DNA of 60,781 bases from Streptomyces termitum (GCF_014650175.1 NZ_BMUL01000026.1:1-60781); one strand, 5' to 3'; shown: positions 23,709-32,213, counted from the first letter of the stretch. Notes: generated from the sequence alone by a model not told the origin. Program-made: numbers and translations.

Positions 23709-24173
23709 ATGGCCACCCCTCTGGCCCGCAAAGGGCCTGTCACCGTACGTATGTTCGCGCAGCGTTTCAGCTCCACCCCGCGAGGGGCCCGCCTCGCCCG
23801 TCGGCTGGCGCTCCATCAACTCCACCAGTGGAAGGTCCCGTACGGCTCCGAGCTGTCCGACACCGCCGGACTCGTCGCCGCCGAACTGGCCTCCAACGCC
23901 GTCCTGCACGGCCGGGTGCCCGGACGTGAGTGCGAGATCGCGCTGCTGTACGCGCCCGGACTGCTGCTCCGTATCGACGTCTCCGACGCCCGGGACGAAC
24001 GCCGGCCGCTGCCCGTCAGCCGCGACCCCCTCGACGAGGGCGGGCGCGGTCTGCTCCTCGTCGAGGCGCTGACCTCGCGATGGGAGGTGCTCGACCGGGT
24101 GCCCGTCGGCAAGACGGTGCGGGCCGAGATCGACCTCGCCCCGACCCTGTCCGGCCCGCCGAGAGCCGAATGA
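23709..24173 (+). CDS. Anti-sigma-like ATP-binding protein (HATPase_c_2)
   Basis: 154 residues. RsbW/SpoIIAB-like GHKL ATPase: N-box AGLVAAELASNAVLHGRV, then DVSDARDER and the glycine box DEGGRGLLLVEALTSRWEV. No separate phosphoacceptor. Proteins of this kind sit next to WhiJ/DUF397 genes throughout Streptomyces (the abaA/whiJ-type clusters) and their partner sigma factor is usually unknown. ATG 23709 has no clear ribosome-binding site, so the transcript may be leaderless. Divergent from the HTH gene, so likely controlled by it. Confidence 0.85.
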   Translation: MATPLARKGPVTVRMFAQRFSSTPRGARLARRLALHQLHQWKVPYGSELSDTAGLVAAELASNAVLHGRVPGRECEIALLYAPGLLLRIDVSDARDERRPLPVSRDPLDEGGRGLLLVEALTSRWEVLDRVPVGKTVRAEIDLAPTLSGPPRAE

Positions 24174-24325
24174 CACCCTGCCACCCCCAAAAGAAGCTCC
24201 CCACTCCGGACCCGCGCCCCCTGGAAAGGGCGTTCTGACGTTCCCGGCTCGCACCGAGCGCGCCTCGCCCCACCGCGCAACCGTCCCAGCCCCGCGCCGC
24301 CCGCCCCCGGGCGGAGCGCGGCCCG

Positions 24326-24835
24326 TCAGTCCCCGACCGGCTCGGCTTCCCGCAGGTCTTCCAGCCGTACCGGCCGCAGCCCCTCGAACACCACCCCGAC
24401 CCCGTACGGCTCGCAGATCGGCAGGTCTCCCTCCGTGAACCGCAGCATCCACCCGTCGGCGTAGACGTCCACCTCCGGAGCGTCCACCGCCACCCGCTCC
24501 TCCGGGACGCCCAGCTCGGCACCGACGAACCGCCGCGCCTCCGCGACCACGTCGTCCAGACGCGCCAGCACCTCCCCGAGCAGCCGCAGATCCACCGCCC
24601 CGACGTCCTCGCCCGCCTCCAGCATCACGTGCACCTCCACGCCCCACCGCTCCGGCTCCGCCACCCCCCACACGGACAGCCCGCCCGGCCCGTCGGCCAC
24701 ACGCACCAGCGGTCCCACCCCCTCGGGGAAGACCGGACCGCCCCTCTCCACCTCCCGCTCGGTGAGGGACGGGAGCGCTTCCGCCCCGGGCCGCTCCACG
24801 CGGTCCGCGCCGGCCGGACAGGTCCGCTTCCCCAC
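24326..24835 (-). CDS. Acidic hypothetical protein
   Basis: 169 residues, GTG 24835 with AAAGGAG 6 nt upstream. The composition is strongly acidic with many Glu/Asp and Val, and no signal peptide, membrane segment or recognised motif. Contains LRLLGEVLARLDDVVAEARRF, an amphipathic helix, and CEPYGVGVVFEGLRPVRLEDL at the end (split here for reading: CEPYGVGVVFEG, then LRPVRLEDL). Codon usage and start site support a real gene. It lies between the ATPase gene (convergent) and the VanZ-like gene (same direction, 76 bp). Function unknown. Confidence 0.65.
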   Translation of the reverse strand: MGKRTCPAGADRVERPGAEALPSLTEREVERGGPVFPEGVGPLVRVADGPGGLSVWGVAEPERWGVEVHVMLEAGEDVGAVDLRLLGEVLARLDDVVAEARRFVGAELGVPEERVAVDAPEVDVYADGWMLRFTEGDLPICEPYGVGVVFEGLRPVRLEDLREAEPVGD

Positions 24836-24911
24836 GAGAACTCCTTTCGCCGACGAAGCCGGAAGCCGCGGAAAGCGGCCCCGGCCCCATCCTGCCGCGA
24901 GCGGGGCTGGT

Positions 24912-26285
24912 TCAGGGACTCTGAGTCCCTCCCGGGGAGAGAGGTGTGCTTCCGTCCATGGGAATGGCTGAAGGGTCCCTCACGTCTCCGGTGGTGGCAT
25001 CCACGACGGCCGAGAACAGGGTTCCTCCGGCACTGGCCCCCAGACGCCAGTGGACACGCCACTCGCCGCCCCGCCGCTCCGCCAGCAGAACAGGATCTTC
25101 TCGCTTTCCCTGGCCGGGCTTGAGCTTGTGCCGAGAATCAAACCTGGCCCATGCTTTCTGCTCGTCGACGGCGACCGGAGGCAGCGAAGGGTCATCGACG
25201 TTCCGGGCTATGAGATCGGTCATTCGCCCAGAGGGTTCGATCAGGATGTCCAGACGCATGGGCATGAGGACCTTCCCCTCCCAACGGCGCCATTCCACCA
25301 CCCAACCCAGATCCTTGACGCTGCTGTCGACCGGCCAGACTCTGACCCTTGAGTCGCGCAACGCCCACGGCGCGTAACGCTTCGCGAAGGTGGTTGCGAC
25401 CTGCTGTGCCTGATCGGCCGTATCGGCTCGCCCGCTGACCCCGGGAATCTTGTAGGCGTATGTTCCCTCACCCTGACTGGTGGGAGTGAAGTGAACGGTG
25501 AGCTTCTCTCGATCCGGCCAGGTGAGCTCGGCATATCCCCCTGGCAGGGGGGCGCTGACGGTGCTGGGACCTTCTACGCTGTTGAGGAAGCTGGCATCGC
25601 CGATGGCGTAGGTGTCCCCGAAAGCCTTCTTCACCTCGACTTCGAGCGCCTGGTTCTGCTCTCGGCTCGCTTCAGGAATCGCGGCGGGCAGGACGGCACG
25701 CACCGGCTCGATGACTACGACCCAGATTGCGGCGATGAGCAGTGCGATTGCCGTCCCGGCCACGGCGGCGCGGCGGACCGTGGCCCGGGGGAGCGGCGTG
25801 CCGTGGCTGATTCTGCGGCAGACGAGGGATCCGATCGCCGCACCGGCGATTATGCCGGCCGTATTCGCGACGAGATCGTCGGTGTCACAGAGGCGGGTGA
25901 TGAAGGGGACCGTGGCCTGGGCGGTTTCCACGGTCGCGGTGAACAAGACCCCGATCGCGGCGCTGAAGTATGGGCGCCTGGTCGCCAGAACCGCGAAAAA
26001 CCCGAAGGGGGCGAAGAGCACGACGTTGAGTCGGCCCTGGGTCGTCATGAACGCCTCGACGACGTCGGGGTTTATGGTGCAGCGTTGCATGAGAATTCCG
26101 CTGCCACCCCACGTGGTCAGCAGGATCGGCCCGATCGTGGATGAGGCCCACAGCCCTTGGAAAAGCGCCTGCACCCGGTCGAACTTTCGCGCGGCCACGA
26201 TGAAAGTGATGCCGCCCGTGGCGAGAGTCGCGACGATGGCCCATGCGAGGAAGAGCAGATGGTCCTGGAATACTGCTTGAATCAT
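24912..26285 (-). CDS. VanZ-like membrane protein with extracellular C-terminal domain
   Basis: 457 residues from ATG 26285, whose ribosome-binding site is weak; the frame stays open upstream. Residues 1-210 carry six membrane segments and the VanZ motif ETAQ...RLCDTDDLVANTAGIIAG, the E/R/D/N pattern of VanZ proteins, which affect teicoplanin resistance in enterococci by an unknown mechanism. The second half (about residues 215-457) is extracellular with a PepSY-like ending (WRVHWRL...FSAVVDATTGDV). Codon third positions are visibly less G/C-rich than neighbours, suggesting transfer. A hairpin (26307-26352) lies in its leader. Confidence 0.75.
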   Translation of the reverse strand: MIQAVFQDHLLFLAWAIVATLATGGITFIVAARKFDRVQALFQGLWASSTIGPILLTTWGGSGILMQRCTINPDVVEAFMTTQGRLNVVLFAPFGFFAVLATRRPYFSAAIGVLFTATVETAQATVPFITRLCDTDDLVANTAGIIAGAAIGSLVCRRISHGTPLPRATVRRAAVAGTAIALLIAAIWVVVIEPVRAVLPAAIPEASREQNQALEVEVKKAFGDTYAIGDASFLNSVEGPSTVSAPLPGGYAELTWPDREKLTVHFTPTSQGEGTYAYKIPGVSGRADTADQAQQVATTFAKRYAPWALRDSRVRVWPVDSSVKDLGWVVEWRRWEGKVLMPMRLDILIEPSGRMTDLIARNVDDPSLPPVAVDEQKAWARFDSRHKLKPGQGKREDPVLLAERRGGEWRVHWRLGASAGGTLFSAVVDATTGDVRDPSAIPMDGSTPLSPGGTQSP

Positions 26286-26666
26286 GTAGGAGCCTGTCCA
26301 TGGGGAAGGGCCCGCATCTCCCACCTTTCGAGCTGAGACCGATGCGGGCCCTAAGGGTGTTCCGCGTGCGATCCGGCAGGGGGCCATGGGCGGTGCCGAA
26401 TGGATCTTGATCGACAAGTTGTCCGAGTGGTCGCAGGTCTGGACGCTCACCGTTTTCTTCTGTTCGCGGACGGTCCGTGCGGTGGTCTTCCCGTCCGGCG
26501 GGGCTCCGTTGGTCGGCGGTTGGGGAAGGGTTGGACCGCCGCGCGAGGCTCGGCGCGGCGGACGGGGGGACCCGGCCGCTACGCCCCGGGGAGGGGGTCG
26601 GGCCTCCGCCGGACCCCTGCCCCGGGGGCGTACCGATCGCACCGCACGAAGGGAACCGCACCACCG
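26286..26666. other. 381-bp divergent intergenic region with two hairpins
   Basis: Between the starts of the VanZ-like gene (leftward) and the secreted-protein gene (rightward). It holds the 12-bp hairpin at 26307-26352, a second 9-bp stem (arms 26536-26544 and 26553-26561, loop GAGGCTCG), and a stretch around 26400-26470 that is less GC-rich and may hold promoters, though no -35/-10 pair is convincing. No coding potential was found. Confidence 0.5.
26307..26352 (-). promoter_or_regulatory. Stem-loop in the leader of the VanZ-like gene
   Basis: AGGGCCCGCATC (26307-26318) and GATGCGGGCCCT (26341-26352) are perfect 12-bp arms around a 22-nt loop. No gene ends here, so it is not a simple terminator; it lies 21 nt upstream of the VanZ-like ATG and could be an attenuator, a leader structure or an operator dyad. 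Confidence 0.5.
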
Positions 26667-27191
26667 ATGTCACGCACGCCCCTCCGCCGGGCCGTCTCCC
26701 GCGCCGGTCTCACCGCCGCCGCCCTGGTCTCCGCGCTCGCCGCCGTCCTCACCGCGCCCGCCCCGGCCTCCGCCGCCGTCCTCTCCTGCTCCGGCTACGG
26801 CTGCGACGGGCACGACCCCAACATCCAGACCTGGCAGAGCGGACCCGCCACCGCCTCGGGCCCCTACGACTACGGCAGCGGCTTCAGCATCGAACTGCGC
26901 AGGGGCACCACCGACGGCGACCTGTACGTCTGGGGCCGGGCTCGCTTCCCCAACGGCAGCAACGGCTTCGAGTACGGCACCTACGTCGAGCGCTGCTACC
27001 CCGACGGCACCGTCTGCGAGATCCTCCCCGGCAAGAACCTGGGCACCAGCGGCTGGACGGCCGACAGCACCCTCAACTACAGCATGACGCGCACCCCGAT
27101 GTACTACGACCCGGGCAACCGCAAGATCCGCGCCTGCCTCTACCACTACAACACCAACGACCCCTGGAAGAAGTGCACCGGCTGGTACTGA
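26667..27191 (+). CDS. Small secreted protein of unknown function
   Basis: 174 residues. A signal peptide (Arg-rich start, SALAAVLTAPAPASA) is cut near residue 36, giving a mature protein of about 137 residues. The mature part begins AVLSCSGYGCDGHDP and has six Cys in all (SCSGYGC, ERCYPDGTVC, RACLYHY, KKCTGWY), so up to three disulfides. Trp/Tyr/Gly-rich with YVWGRARFPNGSNGFEYG. It resembles small streptomycete extracellular proteins but I recognise no family. ATG 26667 follows GAAGGG. Likely independent transcription; convergent with the protease gene (71 bp). Confidence 0.75.
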   Translation: MSRTPLRRAVSRAGLTAAALVSALAAVLTAPAPASAAVLSCSGYGCDGHDPNIQTWQSGPATASGPYDYGSGFSIELRRGTTDGDLYVWGRARFPNGSNGFEYGTYVERCYPDGTVCEILPGKNLGTSGWTADSTLNYSMTRTPMYYDPGNRKIRACLYHYNTNDPWKKCTGWY

Positions 27192-27262
27192 CGGACCCCC
27201 ACCCCGGCCCCGGGAGCACCGGGCCGCCCGCGCCCCCTTCCGGGGCCGGACGGCCCGGCCGT

Positions 27263-28078
27263 TCAGATGCCGGTCTTGGCCGTGATCCAGGTGCGATAGG
27301 CGGCGACGCTGGTGTAGACGGAGGGGGTCTGGCCGTTGCACGTCTTGGCGCCCCAGCTGACGATGCCGATCACGCGGCCGTACTGGGCGAGGGGGCCGCC
27401 GCTGTCGCCCGAGCAGGCGGACAGGCCCGCGGCCTTGTCGAGGGTGCAGAGGTGGTTGACCAGGCTGATGCCCTGCCCCGGCCAGCGCAGTCGGCATTCG
27501 GCCGGGGGCAGGAGGGTGACGGTGGCCTGCTGGAGGGTGTCGGAGGCCGGGCCGTTGCCGGTGAGGTAGCCCCAGCCGGTGAGGGTCGCGGTCCCGCTGA
27601 AGGCTTCTGGCAGGGCGGGGAGGGCGATCGGCTGGACCTGGGGGGTGAAGACGATCGGGGTGCTCAGCTTCAGAACGGCGATGTCGTTCGGCTTGCCGGC
27701 GGCTTCGCCGTTGTGGTCCGCGTGGCCGATCGCCTCCTGTACCGGGTAGAGAGTGCCGCCGGGGACGAGGGTGTTCGATCCGACCGCCACCCGCAGCCTG
27801 TTGGCCGGCGCCGTCAGGCAGTGGGCGGCCGTCAGGACCCACCGGTCGCCGATGATCGACCCTCCGCACCTGGGGTACCAGCCATCGGTGGCCTGCTGCT
27901 GTACGGAGACCTGGTACGGGTACGCGCCCTCGGGGGCGTCCGTCCCGCCCACGACCTGGGCGACCGGCGGCGCCGGCGGTACGGCCGCCGCCGTGCCCGC
28001 GCCGAGGCCGACGGCCGGCAGAACCGCCCCCGCCACCGCCGCGATCATGTGCCGCAGCCGACTGCCCACCCGTGTCAT
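27263..28078 (-). CDS. Secreted trypsin-like serine protease (S1 family)
   Basis: 271 residues. Signal peptide to about residue 33 and a short propeptide, then mature N-terminus VVGGTDAPEGAYPYQVSVQ. Catalytic triad: His in LTAAHCL, Asp in NDIAVLKL and Ser in ACSGDSGGPLAQYG. Cys pairs fit trypsin. The specificity pocket carries Ser at the trypsin Asp189 position (GLSACSGDSGGP), more chymotrypsin-like, though this is by eye. Extracellular. ATG 28078 is chosen for AGGTGGGGG upstream. A small secreted peptide gene sits 142 bp upstream in the same direction. Confidence 0.9.
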   Translation of the reverse strand: MTRVGSRLRHMIAAVAGAVLPAVGLGAGTAAAVPPAPPVAQVVGGTDAPEGAYPYQVSVQQQATDGWYPRCGGSIIGDRWVLTAAHCLTAPANRLRVAVGSNTLVPGGTLYPVQEAIGHADHNGEAAGKPNDIAVLKLSTPIVFTPQVQPIALPALPEAFSGTATLTGWGYLTGNGPASDTLQQATVTLLPPAECRLRWPGQGISLVNHLCTLDKAAGLSACSGDSGGPLAQYGRVIGIVSWGAKTCNGQTPSVYTSVAAYRTWITAKTGI

Positions 28079-28220
28079 GCCCCCACCTGTTCCCGTCTCG
28101 GCGCCCCGACGGCAGGGGCGCGACCGTGGGGGAGCGTGCCGGTGCCCGTCCGCCCGGCGCAAGAGGGGCGAACAAGCCGCCGCCGGCCACCCGCCACCGG
28201 CCCGGCCGGAGGGGCGGCGG

Positions 28221-28409
28221 TCAGCGCACGTCGACCTTGAGGACGAAGATCTCCCGCACATTGACGCCGTAGGTGAGGGCCTCGGTCCGGACGGAGTCCT
28301 GCGGCGGGGAAACGGCGACGGCGAGTGCGGACAGGCCGACCGCGACGGCCACGGCCCCCACGCCCCGGCGGACCGTCCGGCGCACGGCGGTTCCACGAAA
28401 CAGGCTCAC
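28221..28409 (-). CDS. Small secreted or membrane peptide
   Basis: 62 residues from GTG 28409, preceded by AGAGGGAG with an 8-nt spacing. The N-terminus is Arg-rich (TAVRRTVRRG), then a hydrophobic core AVAVAVGLSALAVAVS, then 28 residues ending VNVREIFVLKVDVR. It may be a signal-anchored or secreted peptide. It lies just upstream of the trypsin-like protease in the same direction, so it could be an inhibitor, chaperone-like pro-peptide or unrelated; nothing in the sequence decides this. Short length makes the call uncertain. Confidence 0.5.
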   Translation of the reverse strand: MSLFRGTAVRRTVRRGVGAVAVAVGLSALAVAVSPPQDSVRTEALTYGVNVREIFVLKVDVR

Positions 28410-28679
28410 GGGTGTTCTCCCTCTCGACATCCGGCCAGGGCGCATCCTGGGGCGGGCATCCGCCGACGTGAAAATATCACCGAGGGTATGTGCGTGATCG
28501 CGGAACGTGGAGAAAGGGCGAGGCTCCCGGCTCGCTTGCCGGATATTTGTCCGTTTGGATCCCTCATGGTCATTTATGGGATTTATTGCCAATCATGTGA
28601 AGATATGGGTGCCTTGCGGTAAGGGGAGTGTCCGCTCCGCCGGGTGACGTCGTACCGCCGTACGGAACGGAGCAGCCCC
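28410..28679. other. AT-rich divergent intergenic region
   Basis: 270 bp between the small peptide gene (leftward) and the CPBP protease gene (rightward). Bases about 28465-28620 are strikingly AT-rich for this genome (for example GGTCATTTATGGGATTTATTG), with TTGCCA and GATATG elements that are not at proper promoter spacing. Likely promoter or regulator-binding DNA. No coding sequence or clear hairpin. Confidence 0.5.
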
Positions 28680-29510
28680 ATGTCCACACACCGCACCCCC
28701 GCCCGGCAGGGCAGAACGCTCACCTGGCCGTGGTTCCTGGCCGTGGCCGTCGTCTACCTCGCGATCATCCAGGTCACGGGCGCCCTCATCGGCGTCGACA
28801 CCGCCGGTGCGAAGAGCGAGTTCCCCACCACCGAGGCGATCGTCCGCAACGGCCTGATCCCGATCGTCCTGTCCGTCGTGTTCGGGGCGGCGGTGGTGAC
28901 CTGGCTCGGCTGGTGGGGCGACGTCCTGCGCTACCGGGCGCCGGTGCGGCGCTGGGTGCGGTTCGTGCCCGTCTCGATGCTGGTCGCCGCCGTGCTCGCG
29001 ATCAACTACGGGAACCTCGCCGACCAGTCGGCGTCCATGGTCCTGGCCCTGATCGCCATGGCTGTGTGCGTCGGCATCGGCGAGGAGCTGATGTTCCGCG
29101 GGGTCGGCGTGCAGGTCTTCAAGAAGGCCGGGTTCGGCGAGGGCAAGGTCGCGCTCTGGTCCTCCGTCGTCTTCGGCGCCGCCCACCTCTCCAACGCCTT
29201 CGGCGCCGGATCGCAGGCGATCCTCCAGGCGATCGTCGTCTCCACCTCCGGCTACTTCTTCTACCTCTGCCTCCGCGTCGGCGGCACCCTGCTGCTGCCC
29301 ATGCTGGTCCACGGCATGTGGGACTTCAGCCTCATCTCCAACGGCGTCGGCACCGACCCCAAGACCTCCCCGGGCCTGCTGCTCCCGCTCCTCCTCCAGG
29401 TCGCCCTGATCGTCCTCCTGCTCGTCAGGCGCCGCTCCGTCGAACCGGCGGCCCCCGCGGGCGACACCACCGGCGGACCCGCCCCGGCCGAGCCGGCGCC
29501 CGGCCGCTGA
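28680..29510 (+). CDS. CPBP family intramembrane metalloprotease
   Basis: 276 residues, ATG 28680, GGAG 8 nt upstream. About seven membrane segments. The CPBP (CaaX protease/bacteriocin-processing) motifs are all present: GEELMFRG (motif 1 EExxxR), AAHLSN (motif 2 with His) and LVHGMWDF (motif 3 with His and Asp). These enzymes cut membrane proteins or secreted peptides; substrate unknown, and no bacteriocin gene is apparent nearby. The last 30 residues are a cytoplasmic Pro/Ala tail. The AT-rich upstream region probably carries its promoter. Confidence 0.88.
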   Translation: MSTHRTPARQGRTLTWPWFLAVAVVYLAIIQVTGALIGVDTAGAKSEFPTTEAIVRNGLIPIVLSVVFGAAVVTWLGWWGDVLRYRAPVRRWVRFVPVSMLVAAVLAINYGNLADQSASMVLALIAMAVCVGIGEELMFRGVGVQVFKKAGFGEGKVALWSSVVFGAAHLSNAFGAGSQAILQAIVVSTSGYFFYLCLRVGGTLLLPMLVHGMWDFSLISNGVGTDPKTSPGLLLPLLLQVALIVLLLVRRRSVEPAAPAGDTTGGPAPAEPAPGR

Positions 29511-29672
29511 TCCCTCGGGGCGTGCGGCGGTGGCGAGAAGCGGAATTCGGGATTCGGGGTTCCCGCTCGGCGGGCACGCCCCAGGGCTCCGCAGGAGGCT
29601 CTCAACAAGATCGACTTCTGGGGGCATGTGAGGGAGGATGCCTCCACTCGACAGAAGGGTTGGCTCCCAACA

Positions 29673-30128
29673 ATGCAGCGCAGTCTCACGCGGGTCGTCG
29701 CAGGCACGGCCGCGATGATCGGCATAGCGGCCGGAAGTTTCGCACTCGCCGCCCCCGCCACGGCCGCCGCACCGGCCGCTCCGCGGACCGCGGTCGTGGC
29801 CGTGACCGCCGTCAACAACCTCGGTCTCACCCAGAACCAGGCCAAGGGCGTCCAGTGCTTCCTGGACGGCTCCATCTACGGCAACTTCGTGATCGACGGA
29901 TACCTCGGCACGGAGAGCTGGAAGGGGATCCAGCGCTGGCTCAACAACGAGTGGGGCCAGAACCTCTCCGTCGACGGAGCGGTCGGCCCGCAGACGATCA
30001 AGGGACTCCAGCACTTCCTCAAGTACGGCAACTGGGGTTACAACGGCGCCGTGGACGGCGTCGCCGGTCCCGAGACGCAGGCGGCCTTCGCCCGGTTCGG
30101 CGCCTCGACCTTCAACCAGTTCTGCTGA
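29673..30128 (+). CDS. Secreted peptidoglycan-binding protein
   Basis: 151 residues from ATG 29673; an in-frame GTG at 29628 is an alternative. Signal peptide ends near APATAAA. The mature part has three PG_binding_1-type units: NFVIDGYLGTESWKGIQRWL, LSVDGAVGPQTIKGLQHFL and GAVDGVAGPETQAAFARF, with the D-G-x-x-G-x-x-T pattern. It binds cell-wall peptidoglycan; no catalytic domain is present. Cys near both ends (VQCFLDG and the final FNQFC) could form a disulfide. Followed by a strong bidirectional terminator. Confidence 0.85.
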   Translation: MQRSLTRVVAGTAAMIGIAAGSFALAAPATAAAPAAPRTAVVAVTAVNNLGLTQNQAKGVQCFLDGSIYGNFVIDGYLGTESWKGIQRWLNNEWGQNLSVDGAVGPQTIKGLQHFLKYGNWGYNGAVDGVAGPETQAAFARFGASTFNQFC

Positions 30129-30175
30129 CCCCGGCCCTTCGCGACGGCCCGCCCGCACCGCGAGGGTGACGGGGG

Positions 30176-30203
30176 CGGCCGGAAGCAGGCGCTTCCGGCC
30201 GCC
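30176..30203. terminator. Bidirectional terminator between convergent genes
   Basis: Arms 30176-30187 (GCGGCCGGAAGC) and 30192-30203 are a perfect 12-bp stem with a 4-nt loop, between the stop of the peptidoglycan-binding gene (30128) and that of the EF-G paralogue (30210). Confidence 0.75.
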
Positions 30204-30209
30204 GGGCGG

Positions 30210-32213
30210 TCAGCCCTTCAGGGGCTCGTAGCCCGCGGGGCGGGTGGTGAAGGTGCCCCGGCCCTGGGTGCGGCCGCGCAGGCGGGTCGCGTAGCCGAAG
30301 AGCTCGGCCAGCGGCACCGTCGCCGTCACCACCGACGTGCCGCCCCGGACCTCGGAGTCCGTGACCCGGCCCCGGCGGGACGCCAGGTCGCCCAGGACCG
30401 TGCCGACGGACTCGGCGGGGACGGTGACCGTCACCTCGGCCACCGGCTCCAGGACCGTCATCGCGCTCGCCCGCAGCGCCTCGCGGAGCGCGAAGCGGCC
30501 CGCCGTGCGGAACGCCATCTCCGAGGAGTCCTTCGGATGCGTCGCACCGTCCGTCAGCGTGACCCGGACGCCCGTCACCGGATGCCCGCCGAGCGGGCCG
30601 TCGACGAGCGCGTCCCGGCAGCCGGCCTCGACCGCCCGGACGTACTCCGCCGGAACCCGCCCGCCGGTCACCGCCGACGCGAACGCGAAACCGTCCTCCC
30701 CGTCGTACGGCTCGACGTCGACCACGACGTGCGCGAACTGGCCCGAGCCGCCGTCCTGCTTCACATGCCGGTACAGCACGCCCGCCACCCCCTTCACCAC
30801 CGTCTCGCGGTACGCCACCTGCGGGCGGCCCACCGCGACCTCCAGGCCCCGGTCCCGCCGCAGCCGCTCCACCGCCACCTCCAGGTGCAGCTCGCCCAGC
30901 CCCGACAGCACCGTCTGGCCCGTCTCCGGGTCGCGCCGCACCACCAGCGACGGATCCTCCTCGGCCAGCCGGACCAGGCCCGTCGCCAGCCGGTCCACGT
31001 CGGTGCCCCGGCGCGCCTCCACCGCCACCGAGACCACCGGGGCGGCCGTCACCGGCGGTTCGAGGACCACCGGCGCCGCCGGATCGCACAGCGTCGCCCC
31101 GGCGCGGACGGCCTTCGGACCGATCACGGCGACGATCTCCCCGGCCACCGCCGAGGACAGCTCCTCCGTGCGGTCCGCCTGCACGCGCAGCACCCGCGAG
31201 ACCCGCTCCGCGCGCCCCGTCGCGGTGTCCAGCACGGCGTCCCCCTTCGTGATCGTGCCCGCGTAGACGCGGACGTAGGTCATGCGGCCCGTCGGGGTCG
31301 CGCTCACCTTGAACGCGAGCGCCACCAGCGGCGCCGCCGGATCGGCCGGGACCCGCCCGCCGCCGACCGGAGGCCGGTCCAGTGGGGAGGGCAGATAGGA
31401 GACGACCGCGTCGAGCAGCGGCTCCACGCCCCGGTTGCGGTACGCCGAACCGCACAGCACGACCACCGCCGCACCCGACAGGGTCAGCTCCCGCAGCGCC
31501 CCGGCCAGCGTGCCGTCCGTCAGGGCGTCCGTCGCGCAGAACTCCTCCAGGGCGCCCGGATGCAGCTCCGCCACCGCCTCCTCCAGCGCCCGGCGCCGGG
31601 CCGCCGCCTCCCGCCGCAGCCCGACGGGGACCTCGGTCTCGGCGAGGCCGTCGCCGTCCCACACGTACGCCCGCGTCCCGACCAGGTCCACCACGCCCCG
31701 GAAGCCGTCCTCGCGGCCGATCGGCAGCTGGACCGGGAGCGGGACGACGCCGAGGCGGTCCCGGAGCGAGGCCACGGCCGCCTCCAGATCGGCGCCCGCC
31801 CGGTCCATCTTGTTGACGAACGCGATCCGGGGCACGCCGTGACGGTCGGCCTGCCGCCACACCGTCTCGCTCTGCGGCTCGACGCCCGCGACCGCGTCGA
31901 AGACGGCCACGGCGCCGTCGAGGACGCGCAGCGCCCGCTCGACCTCGTCGGAGAAGTCGACGTGGCCCGGCGTGTCGATCAGGTCGATCCGGTGCCGGTC
32001 CCAGAAGCAGCTGACGGCGGCCGAGGAGATCGTGATGCCCCGCTCCCGCTCCTGCGGGTCGAAGTCGGTGACCGTCGTGCCGTCGTGGACCTCGCCCTTC
32101 TTGTGGACGGCGCCGGTCAGGAACAGGATCCGCTCGGTCACGGTCGTCTTGCCCGCGTCGACGTGGGCGAGGATGCCGAGGTTGCGGATGCGGGTGTTCG
32201 GGAAGGAGCGCAC
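30210..32213 (-). CDS. fusB: Elongation factor G paralogue (EF-G-like)
   Basis: 667 residues from GTG 32213 (AAAGG about 10 nt upstream). GTPase motifs: AHVDAGKTTVTER (G1), RERGITI (G2), DTPGHVDFSDEVE (G3), NKMDRAG (G4). Domains II to V follow; PAEYVRAVEAGCRD and GTFTTRPAGYEPL mark domains IV and V of EF-G. Shorter than the housekeeping EF-G (about 700 residues). Streptomycetes carry a second EF-G gene away from the str operon, and this is the likely equivalent, hence the tentative symbol. It is not part of a ribosomal-protein cluster. Role may be translation under stress, but this is not shown by the sequence. Confidence 0.85.
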   Translation of the reverse strand: MRSFPNTRIRNLGILAHVDAGKTTVTERILFLTGAVHKKGEVHDGTTVTDFDPQERERGITISSAAVSCFWDRHRIDLIDTPGHVDFSDEVERALRVLDGAVAVFDAVAGVEPQSETVWRQADRHGVPRIAFVNKMDRAGADLEAAVASLRDRLGVVPLPVQLPIGREDGFRGVVDLVGTRAYVWDGDGLAETEVPVGLRREAAARRRALEEAVAELHPGALEEFCATDALTDGTLAGALRELTLSGAAVVVLCGSAYRNRGVEPLLDAVVSYLPSPLDRPPVGGGRVPADPAAPLVALAFKVSATPTGRMTYVRVYAGTITKGDAVLDTATGRAERVSRVLRVQADRTEELSSAVAGEIVAVIGPKAVRAGATLCDPAAPVVLEPPVTAAPVVSVAVEARRGTDVDRLATGLVRLAEEDPSLVVRRDPETGQTVLSGLGELHLEVAVERLRRDRGLEVAVGRPQVAYRETVVKGVAGVLYRHVKQDGGSGQFAHVVVDVEPYDGEDGFAFASAVTGGRVPAEYVRAVEAGCRDALVDGPLGGHPVTGVRVTLTDGATHPKDSSEMAFRTAGRFALREALRASAMTVLEPVAEVTVTVPAESVGTVLGDLASRRGRVTDSEVRGGTSVVTATVPLAELFGYATRLRGRTQGRGTFTTRPAGYEPLKG

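Noticed and set aside
26667..28078. Secreted protein and protease considered as an enzyme/inhibitor pair
   Set aside because: They are convergent and share no motif that supports interaction; the Cys-rich protein does not match known subtilisin- or trypsin-inhibitor families by eye.
28593..30158. Long minus-strand frame opposite the CPBP and peptidoglycan-binding genes
   Set aside because: Both plus-strand proteins have clear motifs and signal peptides; the minus-strand frame has none.
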